Of a stretch of 64,000 nt of DNA, positions 30,653 through 39,869 are shown one piece after another; positions within the stretch are counted from its first letter, which is position 1, and each line of letters begins with the position of its first letter. Source of the DNA: Pseudomonas nicosulfuronedens. GTDB lineage: Bacteria; Pseudomonadota; Gammaproteobacteria; Pseudomonadales; Pseudomonadaceae. The stretch is taken from contig NZ_SWDV01000016.1 in NCBI RefSeq assembly GCF_005877905.1, forward strand, positions 92,463 through 156,462. Direction: 5' to 3'. Under the pieces are notes generated by a model that saw nothing but the letters and a program-made list of their open reading frames with translations, ran no database searches and was not told the DNA's origin. Both the position numbers and the translations under genes were made by a program.

Positions 30653-30668
30653 TGGCACGCAACTTGCT
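30653..30668 (+). promoter_or_regulatory. glnA: sigma-54 promoter of glnA
   Basis: TGGCACGCAACTTGCT is a full consensus -24/-12 element with GG and GC ten bases apart. The start is predicted near 30679, leaving an 89-base leader. The 331-bp gap to thiI is otherwise occupied only by the NtrC array. Confidence 0.93.
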
Positions 30669-30767
30669 CTCTTGTGAGGCAGGTTGCCCTGGCGGAGTAT
30701 TCCGGCCGGCATCACCCGATACTGGGGCACAGAAAGCTCCCAGCTCTAATCCCTCCTGGAGGACAGC

Positions 30768-32177
30768 ATGTCGTACAAGTCGCAACAACTGATCAAAGAT
30801 CATGACGTGAAGTGGGTTGACCTGCGCTTCACCGATACCAAAGGCAAGCAGCAGCACGTCACCATGCCCGCCCGCGATGCGCTGGACGACGAGTTCTTCG
30901 AAGCCGGCAAGATGTTCGATGGTTCCTCCATCGAAGGCTGGAAGGGCATCGAAGCCTCCGACATGATCCTGCTGCCGGACGACAGCACCGCCGTGCTCGA
31001 CCCGTTCACCGAAGAGCCGACCCTGATCATCGTTTGCGACATCATCGAGCCGAGCACCATGCAAGGCTACGAGCGCGACCCGCGCAACATCGCCAAGCGC
31101 GCCGAGGAATACCTGAAGTCCACCGGTATCGGTGACACCGTATTCGTCGGCCCGGAGCCGGAGTTCTTCATCTTCGACGAAGTGAAGTTCAAGTCCGACA
31201 TCTCCGGCTCGATGTTCAAGATCTTCTCCGAGCAGGCTTCCTGGAACACCGACGCTGACATCGAGACCGGCAACAAAGGCCACCGTCCGGGCGTCAAGGG
31301 CGGCTACTTCCCGGTACCGCCGGTCGACCACGACCACGAAATCCGTACCGCCATGTGCAACGCCATGGAAGAAATGGGCCTGGTCATCGAAGTTCACCAC
31401 CACGAAGTGGCGACTGCCGGCCAGAACGAAATCGGCGTGAAGTTCAACACCCTGGTTGCCAAGGCTGACGAAGTTCAGACCCTGAAGTACTGCATCCACA
31501 ACGTGGCCGACGCCTACGGCAAGACCGTGACCTTCATGCCGAAGCCGCTGTACGGCGACAACGGCTCGGGCATGCACGTTCACATGTCCATCTCCAAGGA
31601 TGGCAAGAACACCTTCGCTGGCGAAGGCTATGCCGGCCTGTCCGACACCGCCCTGTACTTCATCGGCGGCATCATCAAGCACGGCAAGGCCCTGAACGGC
31701 TTCACCAACCCGGCCACCAACTCCTACAAGCGTCTGGTTCCGGGCTTCGAAGCCCCGGTCATGCTGGCCTACTCGGCCCGCAACCGTTCCGCCTCGATCC
31801 GTATCCCGTACGTTTCCAGCCCGAAAGCCCGCCGCATCGAAGCGCGCTTCCCGGACCCGGCTGCCAACCCCTACCTGTGCTTCGCCGCACTGCTGATGGC
31901 GGGCCTGGACGGCATCCAGAACAAGATCCACCCCGGCGATGCCGCCGACAAGAACCTGTACGACCTGCCGCCGGAAGAGGCGAAGGAAATCCCGCAGGTT
32001 TGCGGCAGCCTGAAAGAAGCGCTGGAAGAACTCGACAAGGGCCGTGCGTTCCTGACCAAGGGCGGCGTGTTCACCGACGAGTTCATCGATGCCTACATCG
32101 AGCTGAAGTCGGAAGAAGAAATCAAGGTGCGCACCTTCGTGCACCCGCTGGAATACGACCTGTACTACAGCGTCTGA
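30768..32177 (+). CDS. glnA: glutamine synthetase, type I
   Basis: This 469-residue GSI-beta enzyme forms glutamine from glutamate, ammonia and ATP as a dodecamer. Visible are [13 protein letters not shown] (latch and Asp loop), PEPEFFIFD (metal Glu), [30 protein letters not shown], and the adenylylation loop NLYDLPPEE with Tyr398. GGAGGA stands before the ATG. Expression should be NtrC/sigma-54 dependent from the promoter upstream; ntrB-ntrC lie 4 kb downstream. Confidence 0.98.
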   Translation: MSYKSQQLIKDHDVKWVDLRFTDTKGKQQHVTMPARDALDDEFFEAGKMFDGSSIEGWKGIEASDMILLPDDSTAVLDPFTEEPTLIIVCDIIEPSTMQGYERDPRNIAKRAEEYLKSTGIGDTVFVGPEPEFFIFDEVKFKSDISGSMFKIFSEQASWNTDADIETGNKGHRPGVKGGYFPVPPVDHDHEIRTAMCNAMEEMGLVIEVHHHEVATAGQNEIGVKFNTLVAKADEVQTLKYCIHNVADAYGKTVTFMPKPLYGDNGSGMHVHMSISKDGKNTFAGEGYAGLSDTALYFIGGIIKHGKALNGFTNPATNSYKRLVPGFEAPVMLAYSARNRSASIRIPYVSSPKARRIEARFPDPAANPYLCFAALLMAGLDGIQNKIHPGDAADKNLYDLPPEEAKEIPQVCGSLKEALEELDKGRAFLTKGGVFTDEFIDAYIELKSEEEIKVRTFVHPLEYDLYYSV

Positions 32178-32208
32178 TCCACGAATACCTATAAATAGCG
32201 ACACCATT

Positions 32209-32235
32209 AAGGCCTCCTTCGGGAGGCCTTTTTTA
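32209..32235 (+). terminator. Rho-independent terminator of glnA
   Basis: AAGGCCTCC-TTCG-GGAGGCCTT followed by TTTT, 30 bases after the glnA stop. Confidence 0.93.
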
Positions 32236-32291
32236 TGGGCTGGAGAAAACCGCCGGCACCTGTATCTGTGCCTATGCCTGCGTCTGCGCCT

Positions 32292-32368
32292 GTAGGAGCG
32301 AGCTTGCTCGCGAACCGCACAGCACTGGAGTCACCGGATAACGCATTCGCGAGCAAGCTCGCTCCTAC
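32292..32368. repeat. REP-type palindromic element
   Basis: GTAGGAGCGAGCTTGCTCGC and its exact inverted copy enclose about 35 bases, between the glnA terminator and the convergent MscS gene. Confidence 0.85.
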
Positions 32369-32383
32369 AACGGAAGGCCGGAT

Positions 32384-34585
32384 TCAGATCCCGCCGTCGA
32401 CCGGCGCGCCGTGCTCCTCGTCATCCTCGCGGCGCGATTTGCGCAGGCGCGAGAGCTGCACATTCAGGCGTGGCATGGAGAGCTCCAGCCCGGCCTTGTC
32501 GAGCTTCTGCCGCAGGCGCAGGTTGAAGGCGCGCTGCACTTCCCACTGGCGGATCGGCGCGGTCTTGAAGCGGAAGCGCAGGATCGCCTGGCCGGCATCG
32601 AAGCTCTCGATACCCTGGATTTCCAGCGGCGACCAGATGGCGCGGTTGATGGTGCGGTCGCCGCGCAACTCGCCGGAGACCTCCTTGACCAGCGCCAGCG
32701 CGTCGTCGATGGGCATGCTCGCCGGCACCGGCCAGCGGAACATCGCGTAGCCGAACTGCCGCGAGTAGTTCTTGATGCTCTTGATCTCGCTGAACGGGAT
32801 GGTGTGCACCACACCATCCAGGTCGCGCAGGCGCACGGTGCGGATGGTCAGGCCCTCCACCGTCCCCAGGTGGCCGCCGACATCCACGTAGTCGTCGATG
32901 GACAGCGAGTCCTCGATGATGATGAACAGGCCGGTGATCAGGTCCGCCACCAGCGATTGCGCACCGAAACCGATGGCCAGACCGATGACACCGGCACCGG
33001 CGAGCAGCGGCGTGACGTTCATGCCCATGTTGGCCAGGGCGACGATCAGCGCAATCACCGCGATGGTCACGAACAGCACGTTGCGGATCAGCGGCAGCAT
33101 GGTCAGCGCGCGGGCGTTGGCGCTCTTCTTGCCGCCCAGGCCGAGGCTGTGCTGTACCGCGGTATCAGTGAGAATCCAGACCAACCAGGCGACCAGCAGG
33201 GTGGTGCCGAAGCTGAACAGCTTGAGGCTGATCTGCGAGCCGTCGCCTTCGGCGAAACGCACCAGCGACATGCCCCAGACGCGCAGGCCGATCTCCAGGA
33301 AGAACAGCAGGCTGGCGATGTGCAGCAGCGTGTAGCCGAAGCTCTGCAACTGCTCGATGTACGGCGCATGGCGACGTGCACCGCGTCGGGCCGAGCGTTG
33401 ATGGGCACGGCGGATCAGGCCATTGACGGTCATCGCGACCACCGCCACGACAGCACAGACCAGCGCGCGACGCAGGGCGTAGCTGCTGTCGCCAGCCGTG
33501 ACGATGGTGGCGAACAGCGAGATGCCCACCAGCACCAGAACCGGCAGGAACCAGATCGAACCGACCAGCTCCACCAGGTCGCTCAGGCCCCTGCGCTTGA
33601 GGCGCCGCTCCAGCGGCTGGTTGCGGATCAGGTGGGCGATGGGCCGGCGGAACTGCAGGACGAACAGCGCGGTAAGCAGCGCTGCACAGATGTTCGCCAC
33701 GGAGCCGACGAACAGCGAGATGTTCATCCCCAGGCTCTCGATGACGCGAGGGTCGTGCATCACTTCGCCCAGTGCCGCGAGGCTGCCGATCAGCCAGAGC
33801 GGGCGGAAGGCACGACGGCGCAGGATGTCCAGCGCTCGCATGCGGTGCGGGCCACTGAGCAGCGATAGGGAGATCACACAGAGCGCGGAGAACAGCGTGC
33901 CGCATACCAGGGTGTAGGCGATCACCATCGCCACCAGCTTGCCGAGCGAACTGGGCAGCACCACGGACAGGTAGACGGTGATCAGGAAGGCCACCAGCCA
34001 GGGGCCAAGCTTGCGCAGGGCGAACAACAGCAGGTCGCGGGTCTTGGGGTGCTGGGGCAGTTCATCCTCCAGGCCGAAGCGCTTGCGCATGCGCCCGGCG
34101 ATCCAGCGCAGGCCTAGGGCAACGCAGGCCCAGATGAGGATGACCAGGGCGAAATCGAGGATCATGCCCGGCCATTCCGCCAGCGAAGGGGTCCGTGCTT
34201 CAAGCTCGAAGCCGGCACCCTGGAACAGCTCGGTCCAACGTACCACCGGGCTGTTGGCGCCCTCGAACTGTTTCTCCAGGCTGCCAAGGGTGTCGCCAAT
34301 CAGCCCCAGAACACCGCCCTGTTCTTCAGCGCCCTTCTGTGTGGCGTCGCGCAACTGCTTGAGCTTCTTCAGCAGGTCGGCGCGCTGCTGGTCGTTCTCC
34401 AGGGTCTTGATCACCTGGTTCAGCGACTGCTCCAACTGGGCATCGCTGACCTTCGCCTCGCCACTGCCCGTCACCCCGGCGAGAGCCCCGGGAAGCGCTG
34501 CCATGGCGGGTACGGCGAAGGACAGGCCCAGGCCGAGGCAGCACAGCAGCAACCACTGACGAAGCAGGTAACGAATCAGAATCAC
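32384..34585 (-). CDS. MscS-family mechanosensitive ion channel, large variant
   Basis: This protein of about 733 residues has a signal peptide (RQWLLLCCLGLGL to PAMA), a periplasmic coiled-coil stretch (about 45-115), several transmembrane helices, and a C-terminal MscS core. In the core, GAGVIGLAIGFGAQSLVADL is the pore-lining TM3 and IIIEDSLSIDDYVDVG leads into the beta domain (TVEGLTIRTVRLRDLDGVVH). The GTG at 34585 is chosen as start because it opens directly on the signal peptide; the open frame continues upstream antisense to the next gene, so the exact start is uncertain. The family protects against hypo-osmotic shock. Confidence 0.85.
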   Translation of the reverse strand: MILIRYLLRQWLLLCCLGLGLSFAVPAMAALPGALAGVTGSGEAKVSDAQLEQSLNQVIKTLENDQQRADLLKKLKQLRDATQKGAEEQGGVLGLIGDTLGSLEKQFEGANSPVVRWTELFQGAGFELEARTPSLAEWPGMILDFALVILIWACVALGLRWIAGRMRKRFGLEDELPQHPKTRDLLLFALRKLGPWLVAFLITVYLSVVLPSSLGKLVAMVIAYTLVCGTLFSALCVISLSLLSGPHRMRALDILRRRAFRPLWLIGSLAALGEVMHDPRVIESLGMNISLFVGSVANICAALLTALFVLQFRRPIAHLIRNQPLERRLKRRGLSDLVELVGSIWFLPVLVLVGISLFATIVTAGDSSYALRRALVCAVVAVVAMTVNGLIRRAHQRSARRGARRHAPYIEQLQSFGYTLLHIASLLFFLEIGLRVWGMSLVRFAEGDGSQISLKLFSFGTTLLVAWLVWILTDTAVQHSLGLGGKKSANARALTMLPLIRNVLFVTIAVIALIVALANMGMNVTPLLAGAGVIGLAIGFGAQSLVADLITGLFIIIEDSLSIDDYVDVGGHLGTVEGLTIRTVRLRDLDGVVHTIPFSEIKSIKNYSRQFGYAMFRWPVPASMPIDDALALVKEVSGELRGDRTINRAIWSPLEIQGIESFDAGQAILRFRFKTAPIRQWEVQRAFNLRLRQKLDKAGLELSMPRLNVQLSRLRKSRREDDEEHGAPVDGGI

Positions 34586-34786
34586 AGGCACACCCCGGAA
34601 CAATGGAAAATCACGCTTGCCCGCATCATACAGACGCCGGCGCCAGGCTCGGACCCGTCCCGCGCAGGAAAGGTCCTCCCCACGAGGAGCAGCGCACAAC
34701 GCGCGGCGCCCTGCTGAAAGACAATAGGCAACTTGCCAGCCGCCGTCGGCGGTGCAAGGCTTGGCATGACCATCCGGAGATTCTTC

Positions 34787-35335
34787 ATGCGCCTGATCCT
34801 CACCGCCCTGCTGCTCGCCGCCGCATTGCCAGCCAGCGCGCAGATCTACAAGTACACCGATGCCAACGGCAAGACAGTGTTCACCAACCAGCCGCCGACC
34901 AACGTCGACGCCAAGCCCGTTGAGCTGCCACCGACCAACACAGTCGGACCGCAGGGGTCGGTCGCAGTGCCCGCCGACAGCGGCACCGCGAACCAGGCCA
35001 GCAACGCCTACGCGATTCTCGCCCTGAGCAACCTGCCGGACGATGAATCGCTGCGACAGAACAACGGCAGCTTCATCGTCAATGTCGTGGTGCAGCCCGC
35101 CCTGGCGGGCGGCCATCTGCTGCAACTGGTGCTCGACGGCCAGCCCTATGGCGCACCGACCAGCAGCACCAGCATCGCCTTGCAGGAAATCGACCGCGGC
35201 GACCACACGCTGGCCGTCCAGGTCCTGCAGGGCAGCCGCGTGATCCAGGCCAGCGCGCCGGTGAGCTTCACCCTGCAGCGCATCAGCACCAACAGCCCGC
35301 AACGGCCCAAGGTCCAACCCCGGACGGGCGGCTGA
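34787..35335 (+). CDS. DUF4124 domain-containing periplasmic protein (first of tandem pair)
   Basis: This 182-residue protein has a signal peptide (MRLILTALLLAAALPASA) followed immediately by the DUF4124 motif QIYKYTDANGKTVFTNQPP. The rest is a beta-rich domain with GGHLLQLVLDGQPYG and DRGDHTLAVQVL. GGAG precedes the ATG. The next gene begins two bases after its stop and shares both domains, so this is a duplicated pair. It lies upstream of ntrB in the same direction. Function unknown. Confidence 0.87.
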   Translation: MRLILTALLLAAALPASAQIYKYTDANGKTVFTNQPPTNVDAKPVELPPTNTVGPQGSVAVPADSGTANQASNAYAILALSNLPDDESLRQNNGSFIVNVVVQPALAGGHLLQLVLDGQPYGAPTSSTSIALQEIDRGDHTLAVQVLQGSRVIQASAPVSFTLQRISTNSPQRPKVQPRTGG

Positions 35336-35337
35336 CG

Positions 35338-35916
35338 ATGCGCTATCTGGTGATGCTCCTGTTGTCGGCGCTGTTCTGCCTGTCGGCCAGCGCCGAGGTC
35401 TACACCTACATCGACAAGGAAGGTAATCGCGTCTTCACCGACCAGCCGCCGCGCGGCAACGCGCAGAAGCTGCAACTGGCGCCGATCAACTCCCAGCCCG
35501 GCTCGCCAAACGGCGTGCGCATGCCGCCACCGCTCTACGCGCCAGCCACGCCCGCGCTGCCGCCCGGACCTCCGGCCTACCAGCTGCTGCGTATCATCGT
35601 GCCAGAGCCCGACGCCACCGTTCGAGCCAATGACGGCGCGCTGATCGTCTCGGCCACCAGCGACCCGGCCCTGCTCCCCGGCCATCTCTACCGCCTGCTG
35701 CTGGACGGCAAGCCCGTGGGTGAGCCCGGCCGCAGCCCGGTGTTTCCGCTGAACAACATCGACCGGGGCACCCACCAGCTCTCGGTGGAGATCATCGACA
35801 CCCTGGGCCGCACCATCGAGCAGACGCCCAGTCAGCCTTTCCACATGTTCCGCGTTTCAGTGGCCGAATCGGCCGATCTCGACACTTCCCAGCCGCTCGC
35901 CGCCGCCGACCACTGA
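35338..35916 (+). CDS. DUF4124 domain-containing periplasmic protein (second of tandem pair)
   Basis: This 192-residue paralogue of the preceding gene has a signal peptide (LLLSALFCLSASA), then EVYTYIDKEGNRVFTDQPP, then a Pro-rich linker (residues about 60-85) and the same beta domain with PGHLYRLLLDGKPVG and DRGTHQLSVEII. Co-transcribed with the first copy (two-base gap). The domain pair resembles an envelope-stress or cell-wall binding module, but no role is established. Confidence 0.87.
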   Translation: MRYLVMLLLSALFCLSASAEVYTYIDKEGNRVFTDQPPRGNAQKLQLAPINSQPGSPNGVRMPPPLYAPATPALPPGPPAYQLLRIIVPEPDATVRANDGALIVSATSDPALLPGHLYRLLLDGKPVGEPGRSPVFPLNNIDRGTHQLSVEIIDTLGRTIEQTPSQPFHMFRVSVAESADLDTSQPLAAADH

Positions 35917-35939
35917 CGCGGCGTGCGGCCTGCCACAAA

Positions 35940-35980
35940 CGCACCATATCGGTGCGTACGCCTGCACCACTTTCTATACT
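35940..35980 (+). promoter_or_regulatory. ntrB promoter with overlapping NtrC site
   Basis: CGCACC-ATATC-GGTGCG (35940-35956) is a perfect inverted repeat with the GCACC-N5-GGTGC core of NtrC sites; a further TGCACC half-site is at 35963. A TATACT -10 lies at 35975-35980, which places the site over the -35 region, consistent with NtrC repressing its own sigma-70 promoter as known for enteric glnL. Confidence 0.62.
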
Positions 35981-36122
35981 CTCCCCATTTCGGGTCATTT
36001 CTGCTGACCGGATCGGCCGCCTGCGCACCGCAAATCAGCGCGATGCCGCGAAATACGCGTCTTTTCAGGGCCTGGTTTGCTTTTTGCATTTTCCCGCACA
36101 GTCTTGGGACATCTCTTACGCC

Positions 36123-37199
36123 ATGCCTACAGAAACCCAGCTCCGCCTGTTGCTCGACAACCTCACCACGGCGGTGATCCTGCTCAATGCCGAGCTGCGC
36201 CTGGAGTACATGAACCCGGCGGCAGAAATGCTGCTGGCGGTCAGTGGCCAGCGCAGCCACGGGCAGTTCATCAGCGAGCTGTTCACCGAATCGCCCGAGG
36301 CGCTGCAGTCCCTGCGCCAGGCAGTGGAAGAGGCGCACCCCTTCACCAAGCGCGAGGCGAGCCTGACCTCGCTGACCGGCCAGACCATCACCGTGGACTA
36401 CGCGGTGACGCCGATCCTCGACCGCCGCGATACCCTGCTGCTGCTGGAAGTCCACCCGCGCGACCGACTGCTGCGGATCACCAAGGAAGAGGCACAACTG
36501 TCCAAGCAGGAAACCACCAAGTTGCTGGTGCGCGGCCTGGCCCACGAGATCAAGAATCCGCTGGGCGGCATTCGGGGCGCAGCGCAGTTGCTTTCCCGTG
36601 AGCTGCCAGAGGAATCGCTCAAGGACTACACCAACGTCATCATCGAAGAAGCCGACCGCCTGAGGAATCTGGTGGACCGCATGCTCGGCTCCAACAAGTT
36701 GCCACAGCTCTCGGTGACCAACGTCCATGAGGTGCTGGAACGCGTCTGCAGCCTGGTGGAAGCCGAGACCCAGGGCACCATCCCGCTGGTGCGCGACTAC
36801 GACCCGAGCATCCCTGACCTGCTGATCGACCGCGAGCAGATGATCCAGGCCGTGCTCAACATCGTGCGCAACGCCATGCAGGCGATTGCCGCGCAGAACG
36901 AACTCAAGCTGGGGCGCATCACCCTGCGCACCCGCACCCTGCGCCAGTTCACCATCGGCCACACGCGTCATCGCCTGGTGTGCAAGGTGGAGATCATCGA
37001 CAACGGCCCGGGCATCCCGGCCGAACTGCAGGACACCATCTTCTATCCCATGGTCAGCGGCCGTGCCGACGGCACCGGCCTGGGCCTCGCCATCACCCAG
37101 AACATCATCAGCCAGCACCAGGGCTTGATCGAATGCGAGAGCCATCCAGGCCACACCGTATTCAGTCTGTTCCTGCCCCTGGAACAAGGAGTGCATTGA
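36123..37199 (+). CDS. ntrB: nitrogen regulation sensor kinase NtrB (GlnL)
   Basis: This 358-residue cytoplasmic histidine kinase has an N-terminal PAS domain (LLLDNLTTAVILLNAELRLEYMN), the H-box RGLAHEIKNPLGGIRGAAQLL with phospho-acceptor His141, N-box VLNIVRNAMQAI, G1 DNGPGIPAEL and G2 GTGLGLAI. It phosphorylates NtrC under nitrogen limitation and is switched to phosphatase by PII. The start is ATG 36123; the reading upstream has no ribosome site. Three bases separate it from ntrC. Confidence 0.96.
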   Translation: MPTETQLRLLLDNLTTAVILLNAELRLEYMNPAAEMLLAVSGQRSHGQFISELFTESPEALQSLRQAVEEAHPFTKREASLTSLTGQTITVDYAVTPILDRRDTLLLLEVHPRDRLLRITKEEAQLSKQETTKLLVRGLAHEIKNPLGGIRGAAQLLSRELPEESLKDYTNVIIEEADRLRNLVDRMLGSNKLPQLSVTNVHEVLERVCSLVEAETQGTIPLVRDYDPSIPDLLIDREQMIQAVLNIVRNAMQAIAAQNELKLGRITLRTRTLRQFTIGHTRHRLVCKVEIIDNGPGIPAELQDTIFYPMVSGRADGTGLGLAITQNIISQHQGLIECESHPGHTVFSLFLPLEQGVH

Positions 37200-37201
37200 C
37201 C

Positions 37202-38632
37202 ATGAGCCGATCAGAGACCGTCTGGATCGTCGACGACGACCGCTCCATCCGCTGGGTACTGGAAAAAGCCCTGCAGCAGGAAGGCATGACTACCGTCAGC
37301 TTCGACAGCGCCGACAGCGTGATGAGCCGCCTGGGCCGGCAGCAACCGGACGTCATCATCTCCGACATCCGCATGCCCGGTTCCAGCGGCCTGGACCTGC
37401 TGGCGCAGATCCGCGAAGTACACCCGCGCCTGCCGGTGATCATCATGACCGCGCACTCGGACCTGGACAGCGCCGTGGCCTCCTACCAAGGCGGCGCCTT
37501 CGAATACCTGCCCAAGCCCTTCGACGTCGACGAAGCCGTCTCCCTGGTCAAGCGCGCCAACCAGCACGCCCAGGAGCAGCAGGGCCTGGAAGCACCGGCC
37601 AACCAGACGCGCACCCCGGAAATCATCGGTGAAGCGCCGGCGATGCAGGAGGTGTTCCGCGCCATCGGCCGCCTCTCGCACTCCAACATTACCGTGCTGA
37701 TCAACGGCGAGTCGGGCACTGGCAAGGAACTGGTTGCCCATGCCCTGCACCGCCACAGCCCCCGCGCAACGTCGCCTTTCATCGCACTGAACATGGCAGC
37801 GATCCCCAAGGACCTGATGGAGTCCGAGCTGTTCGGCCACGAGAAAGGCGCCTTCACCGGCGCGGCCAACCAGCGCCGCGGCCGCTTCGAGCAGGCCGAC
37901 GGCGGCTCGCTGTTCCTCGACGAGATCGGCGACATGCCGGCCGACACCCAGACCCGCCTGCTGCGGGTGCTGGCGGATGGCGAGTTCTACCGTGTGGGCG
38001 GCCACACCCCGGTGAAGGTGGACGTGCGGATCATCGCCGCGACCCACCAGAACCTGGAAAACCTGGTGCGCGAAGGCAAGTTCCGCGAGGACCTGTTCCA
38101 CCGCCTGAACGTCATCCGCGTACACATCCCGCGCCTGGCCGACCGCCGCGAGGACATCCCCGCGCTGGCCCGGCACTTCCTCTCCCGCGCCGCGCAAGAG
38201 CTGGCGGTCGAGCCCAAGCTGCTCAAGCCGGAAACCGAGGAATACCTGAAGAACCTCGGCTGGCCGGGCAACGTGCGCCAGCTGGAGAACACCTGCCGCT
38301 GGATCACCGTCATGGCCTCCGGCCGCGAGGTGCACGTCGATGACCTGCCGCCGGAGCTGATGACCCAACCGCAGGACAGCGTACCGGCTGCGAACTGGGA
38401 ACAGGCCCTGCGCCACTGGGCCGATCAGGCACTGGGGCGCGGACAGTCCAGCCTGCTGGACACTGCCGTACCGGCGTTCGAAAGGATCATGATCGAGACC
38501 GCGCTCAAGCACACGGCCGGTCGCCGACGTGATGCCGCCGTGCTACTGGGCTGGGGCCGCAACACCCTGACCCGCAAGATCAAGGAGCTGGGCATGAAGA
38601 TCGACGGCCCGGACGACGACGGCGAGGACTGA
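37202..38632 (+). CDS. ntrC: nitrogen regulation response regulator NtrC (sigma-54 activator)
   Basis: This 476-residue protein has a receiver domain with acidic pair VDDD and phospho-Asp55 (IISDIRMPG), an AAA+ domain with Walker A GESGTGKE near residue 172, the GAFTGA loop that contacts sigma-54, and Walker B LFLDEIG, then a Fis-type C-terminal helix-turn-helix (GRRRDAAVLLGWGRNTLTRKIKEL). It binds GCACC-N5-GGTGC sites; such sites lie in this window before glnA and over the putative ntrB promoter. Confidence 0.97.
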   Translation: MSRSETVWIVDDDRSIRWVLEKALQQEGMTTVSFDSADSVMSRLGRQQPDVIISDIRMPGSSGLDLLAQIREVHPRLPVIIMTAHSDLDSAVASYQGGAFEYLPKPFDVDEAVSLVKRANQHAQEQQGLEAPANQTRTPEIIGEAPAMQEVFRAIGRLSHSNITVLINGESGTGKELVAHALHRHSPRATSPFIALNMAAIPKDLMESELFGHEKGAFTGAANQRRGRFEQADGGSLFLDEIGDMPADTQTRLLRVLADGEFYRVGGHTPVKVDVRIIAATHQNLENLVREGKFREDLFHRLNVIRVHIPRLADRREDIPALARHFLSRAAQELAVEPKLLKPETEEYLKNLGWPGNVRQLENTCRWITVMASGREVHVDDLPPELMTQPQDSVPAANWEQALRHWADQALGRGQSSLLDTAVPAFERIMIETALKHTAGRRRDAAVLLGWGRNTLTRKIKELGMKIDGPDDDGED

Positions 38633-38646
38633 AGTCCTTCCACGAC

Positions 38647-38671
38647 AAAGGGGCCGAATGGCCCCTTTTTC
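38647..38671 (+). terminator. Rho-independent terminator of ntrBC
   Basis: AAAGGGGCC-GAAT-GGCCCCTTT plus TTC, 14 bases after the ntrC stop. Confidence 0.92.
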
Positions 38672-38956
38672 TTGCGCTGCGCTTGCCAAAAACGCCTCTG
38701 GCCCGAGCGCTGCCCGGGTTGAACGCAGTCATATCCCGGCAATATTTACCCCCAGAACCTGTGGATAACACTGTGCACGGAACGGGGAAGGAACGTGCTA
38801 CAGACCAGAGCACGCGGGGCCTAGGGGTTTGCGTGGTTTCTGTGCAGGAATTTTCGGCTTGCCCACATCCACTGTGCGCCTGCCTGTGGATAAGCTTGGG
38901 GCAAGCCGCTGCGCTCCCCTACCGGCGCGGGTTTGCGCGATTTGATCAAAAAACGC
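38672..38956. other. intergenic region with two perfect DnaA-box-like sequences
   Basis: No gene is visible here. TGTGGATAA (complement TTATCCACA, the strict DnaA box) occurs at 38760-38768 and again in the same orientation at 38885-38893, both in CCTGTGGATAA contexts. There is no AT-rich melting region, so this does not look like an origin. Confidence 0.5.
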
Positions 38957-39418
38957 TCAATCCATCGCGAAGCCGTGCTGGCGCCAGGCTTCGTAGACGG
39001 TCACAGCCACGGTGTTGGACAGGTTCAGGCTGCGGCAGCCAGGGCGCATCGGCAGGCGCACGCGCTGCTCCGGCGGCAGGGCGTCGCGCACCTCTTCCGG
39101 CAGGCCACGGCTTTCCGGGCCGAACAGGAAGGCATCGCCGCGCTCATAGGCCACTTCGTGGAACGGCTGCGAACCCTTGGTGGTGAAGGCAAACAGACGC
39201 GGCTGGTCGAGCTGCTCCAGGCATTCTTCGAGGCTCGTATAGCGGCGCACGCTGGCGTACTCGTGGTAATCCAGCCCGGCACGACGCAGACGCTTGTCGT
39301 CCAGCTCGAAGCCCAGCGGCTCGATGAGATTCAGGCTGCAACCCGCGTTGGCGCACAGCCTGATAATGTTGCCGGTGTTTGGGGGGATTTCCGGTTGAAA
39401 AAGGATTACGTGGAACAT
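38957..39418 (-). CDS. trmL: tRNA (cytidine(34)-2'-O)-methyltransferase TrmL
   Basis: This 153-residue SPOUT-class enzyme methylates the wobble ribose of tRNA-Leu isoacceptors. Hallmarks are FQPEIPPNTGNIIRLCANAG at the N-terminus, LFGPESRGLP near residue 98 and the knot-forming RLPMRPGCRSLNLSNTVAVTVYE. It starts at ATG 39418 inside a longer open frame. The gene is divergent from a small membrane-protein gene whose start lies only 52 bp away. Confidence 0.95.
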   Translation of the reverse strand: MFHVILFQPEIPPNTGNIIRLCANAGCSLNLIEPLGFELDDKRLRRAGLDYHEYASVRRYTSLEECLEQLDQPRLFAFTTKGSQPFHEVAYERGDAFLFGPESRGLPEEVRDALPPEQRVRLPMRPGCRSLNLSNTVAVTVYEAWRQHGFAMD

Positions 39419-39470
39419 GCAGCGCTCCGAGCCTGAGAACGGCGGGCATTCTACCCCCGCCAAGGAGCAA

Positions 39471-39869
39471 ATGCGGCCCAGGCCGTGGCTGAAGGTGCTG
39501 GTTTCGCTATGCGTGCTTGGCCTGCTGCTGGGCCTGATGCTGGGCCGCCTGGTCAATCCACCGCACGAGGGGCCACCGCAGATCCTTGCCGTAGAGCCGT
39601 CTGCCGGTGGCTTGGTGCTCACCCTGGACGCGCAGCCTGCCATTCGCGCCGGCCACCTGGATGGCGCCCTCGCCCTGCAGATCGATGCCAGCGGCGACGC
39701 GCAACAGGGCCAGTTGCGCATCGGCGATGCGCCGGTGCGCTGGAAGCTGGAGCCAAGGAAGCGCGGGGTTCTGCTGACGTTGCTGTCGACCCGACGCCTG
39801 CAGGGTAGCTGGGACAGCACTGAGGTCGACGGCCAGTGGCGCCTGACCATCAGCGCGCGGCCCGAATAA
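39471..39869 (+). CDS. small single-pass membrane protein, unknown function
   Basis: This 132-residue protein has one N-terminal transmembrane helix (residues about 6-28, WLKVLVSLCVLGLLLGLMLG) followed by a basic-acidic mixed periplasmic domain with alternating beta-like pattern (VLTLDAQPAIRAGHLDGALALQID, WRLTISARPE). No known domain recognised. ATG 39471 is preferred because AAGGAG stands just before it; an ATG at 39417 would overlap the trmL start. The stop codon lies within the last unit of the repeat-built RNA locus transcribed from the other strand. Confidence 0.65.
   Translation: MRPRPWLKVLVSLCVLGLLLGLMLGRLVNPPHEGPPQILAVEPSAGGLVLTLDAQPAIRAGHLDGALALQIDASGDAQQGQLRIGDAPVRWKLEPRKRGVLLTLLSTRRLQGSWDSTEVDGQWRLTISARPE

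Noticed and set aside
34586..35317. 244-residue N-terminal extension of the MscS-type channel
   Set aside because: It is antisense to a DUF4124 gene and low-complexity; the signal peptide begins at the chosen GTG.
38672..38956. Replication origin
   Set aside because: Only two DnaA boxes, no AT-rich unwinding element, and no dnaA/dnaN or gidA/parAB neighbours.
39417..39470. Earlier start of the small membrane protein at ATG 39417
   Set aside because: It would overlap the trmL start and lacks a ribosome site; AAGGAG stands before ATG 39471, though the three-base spacing there is short.
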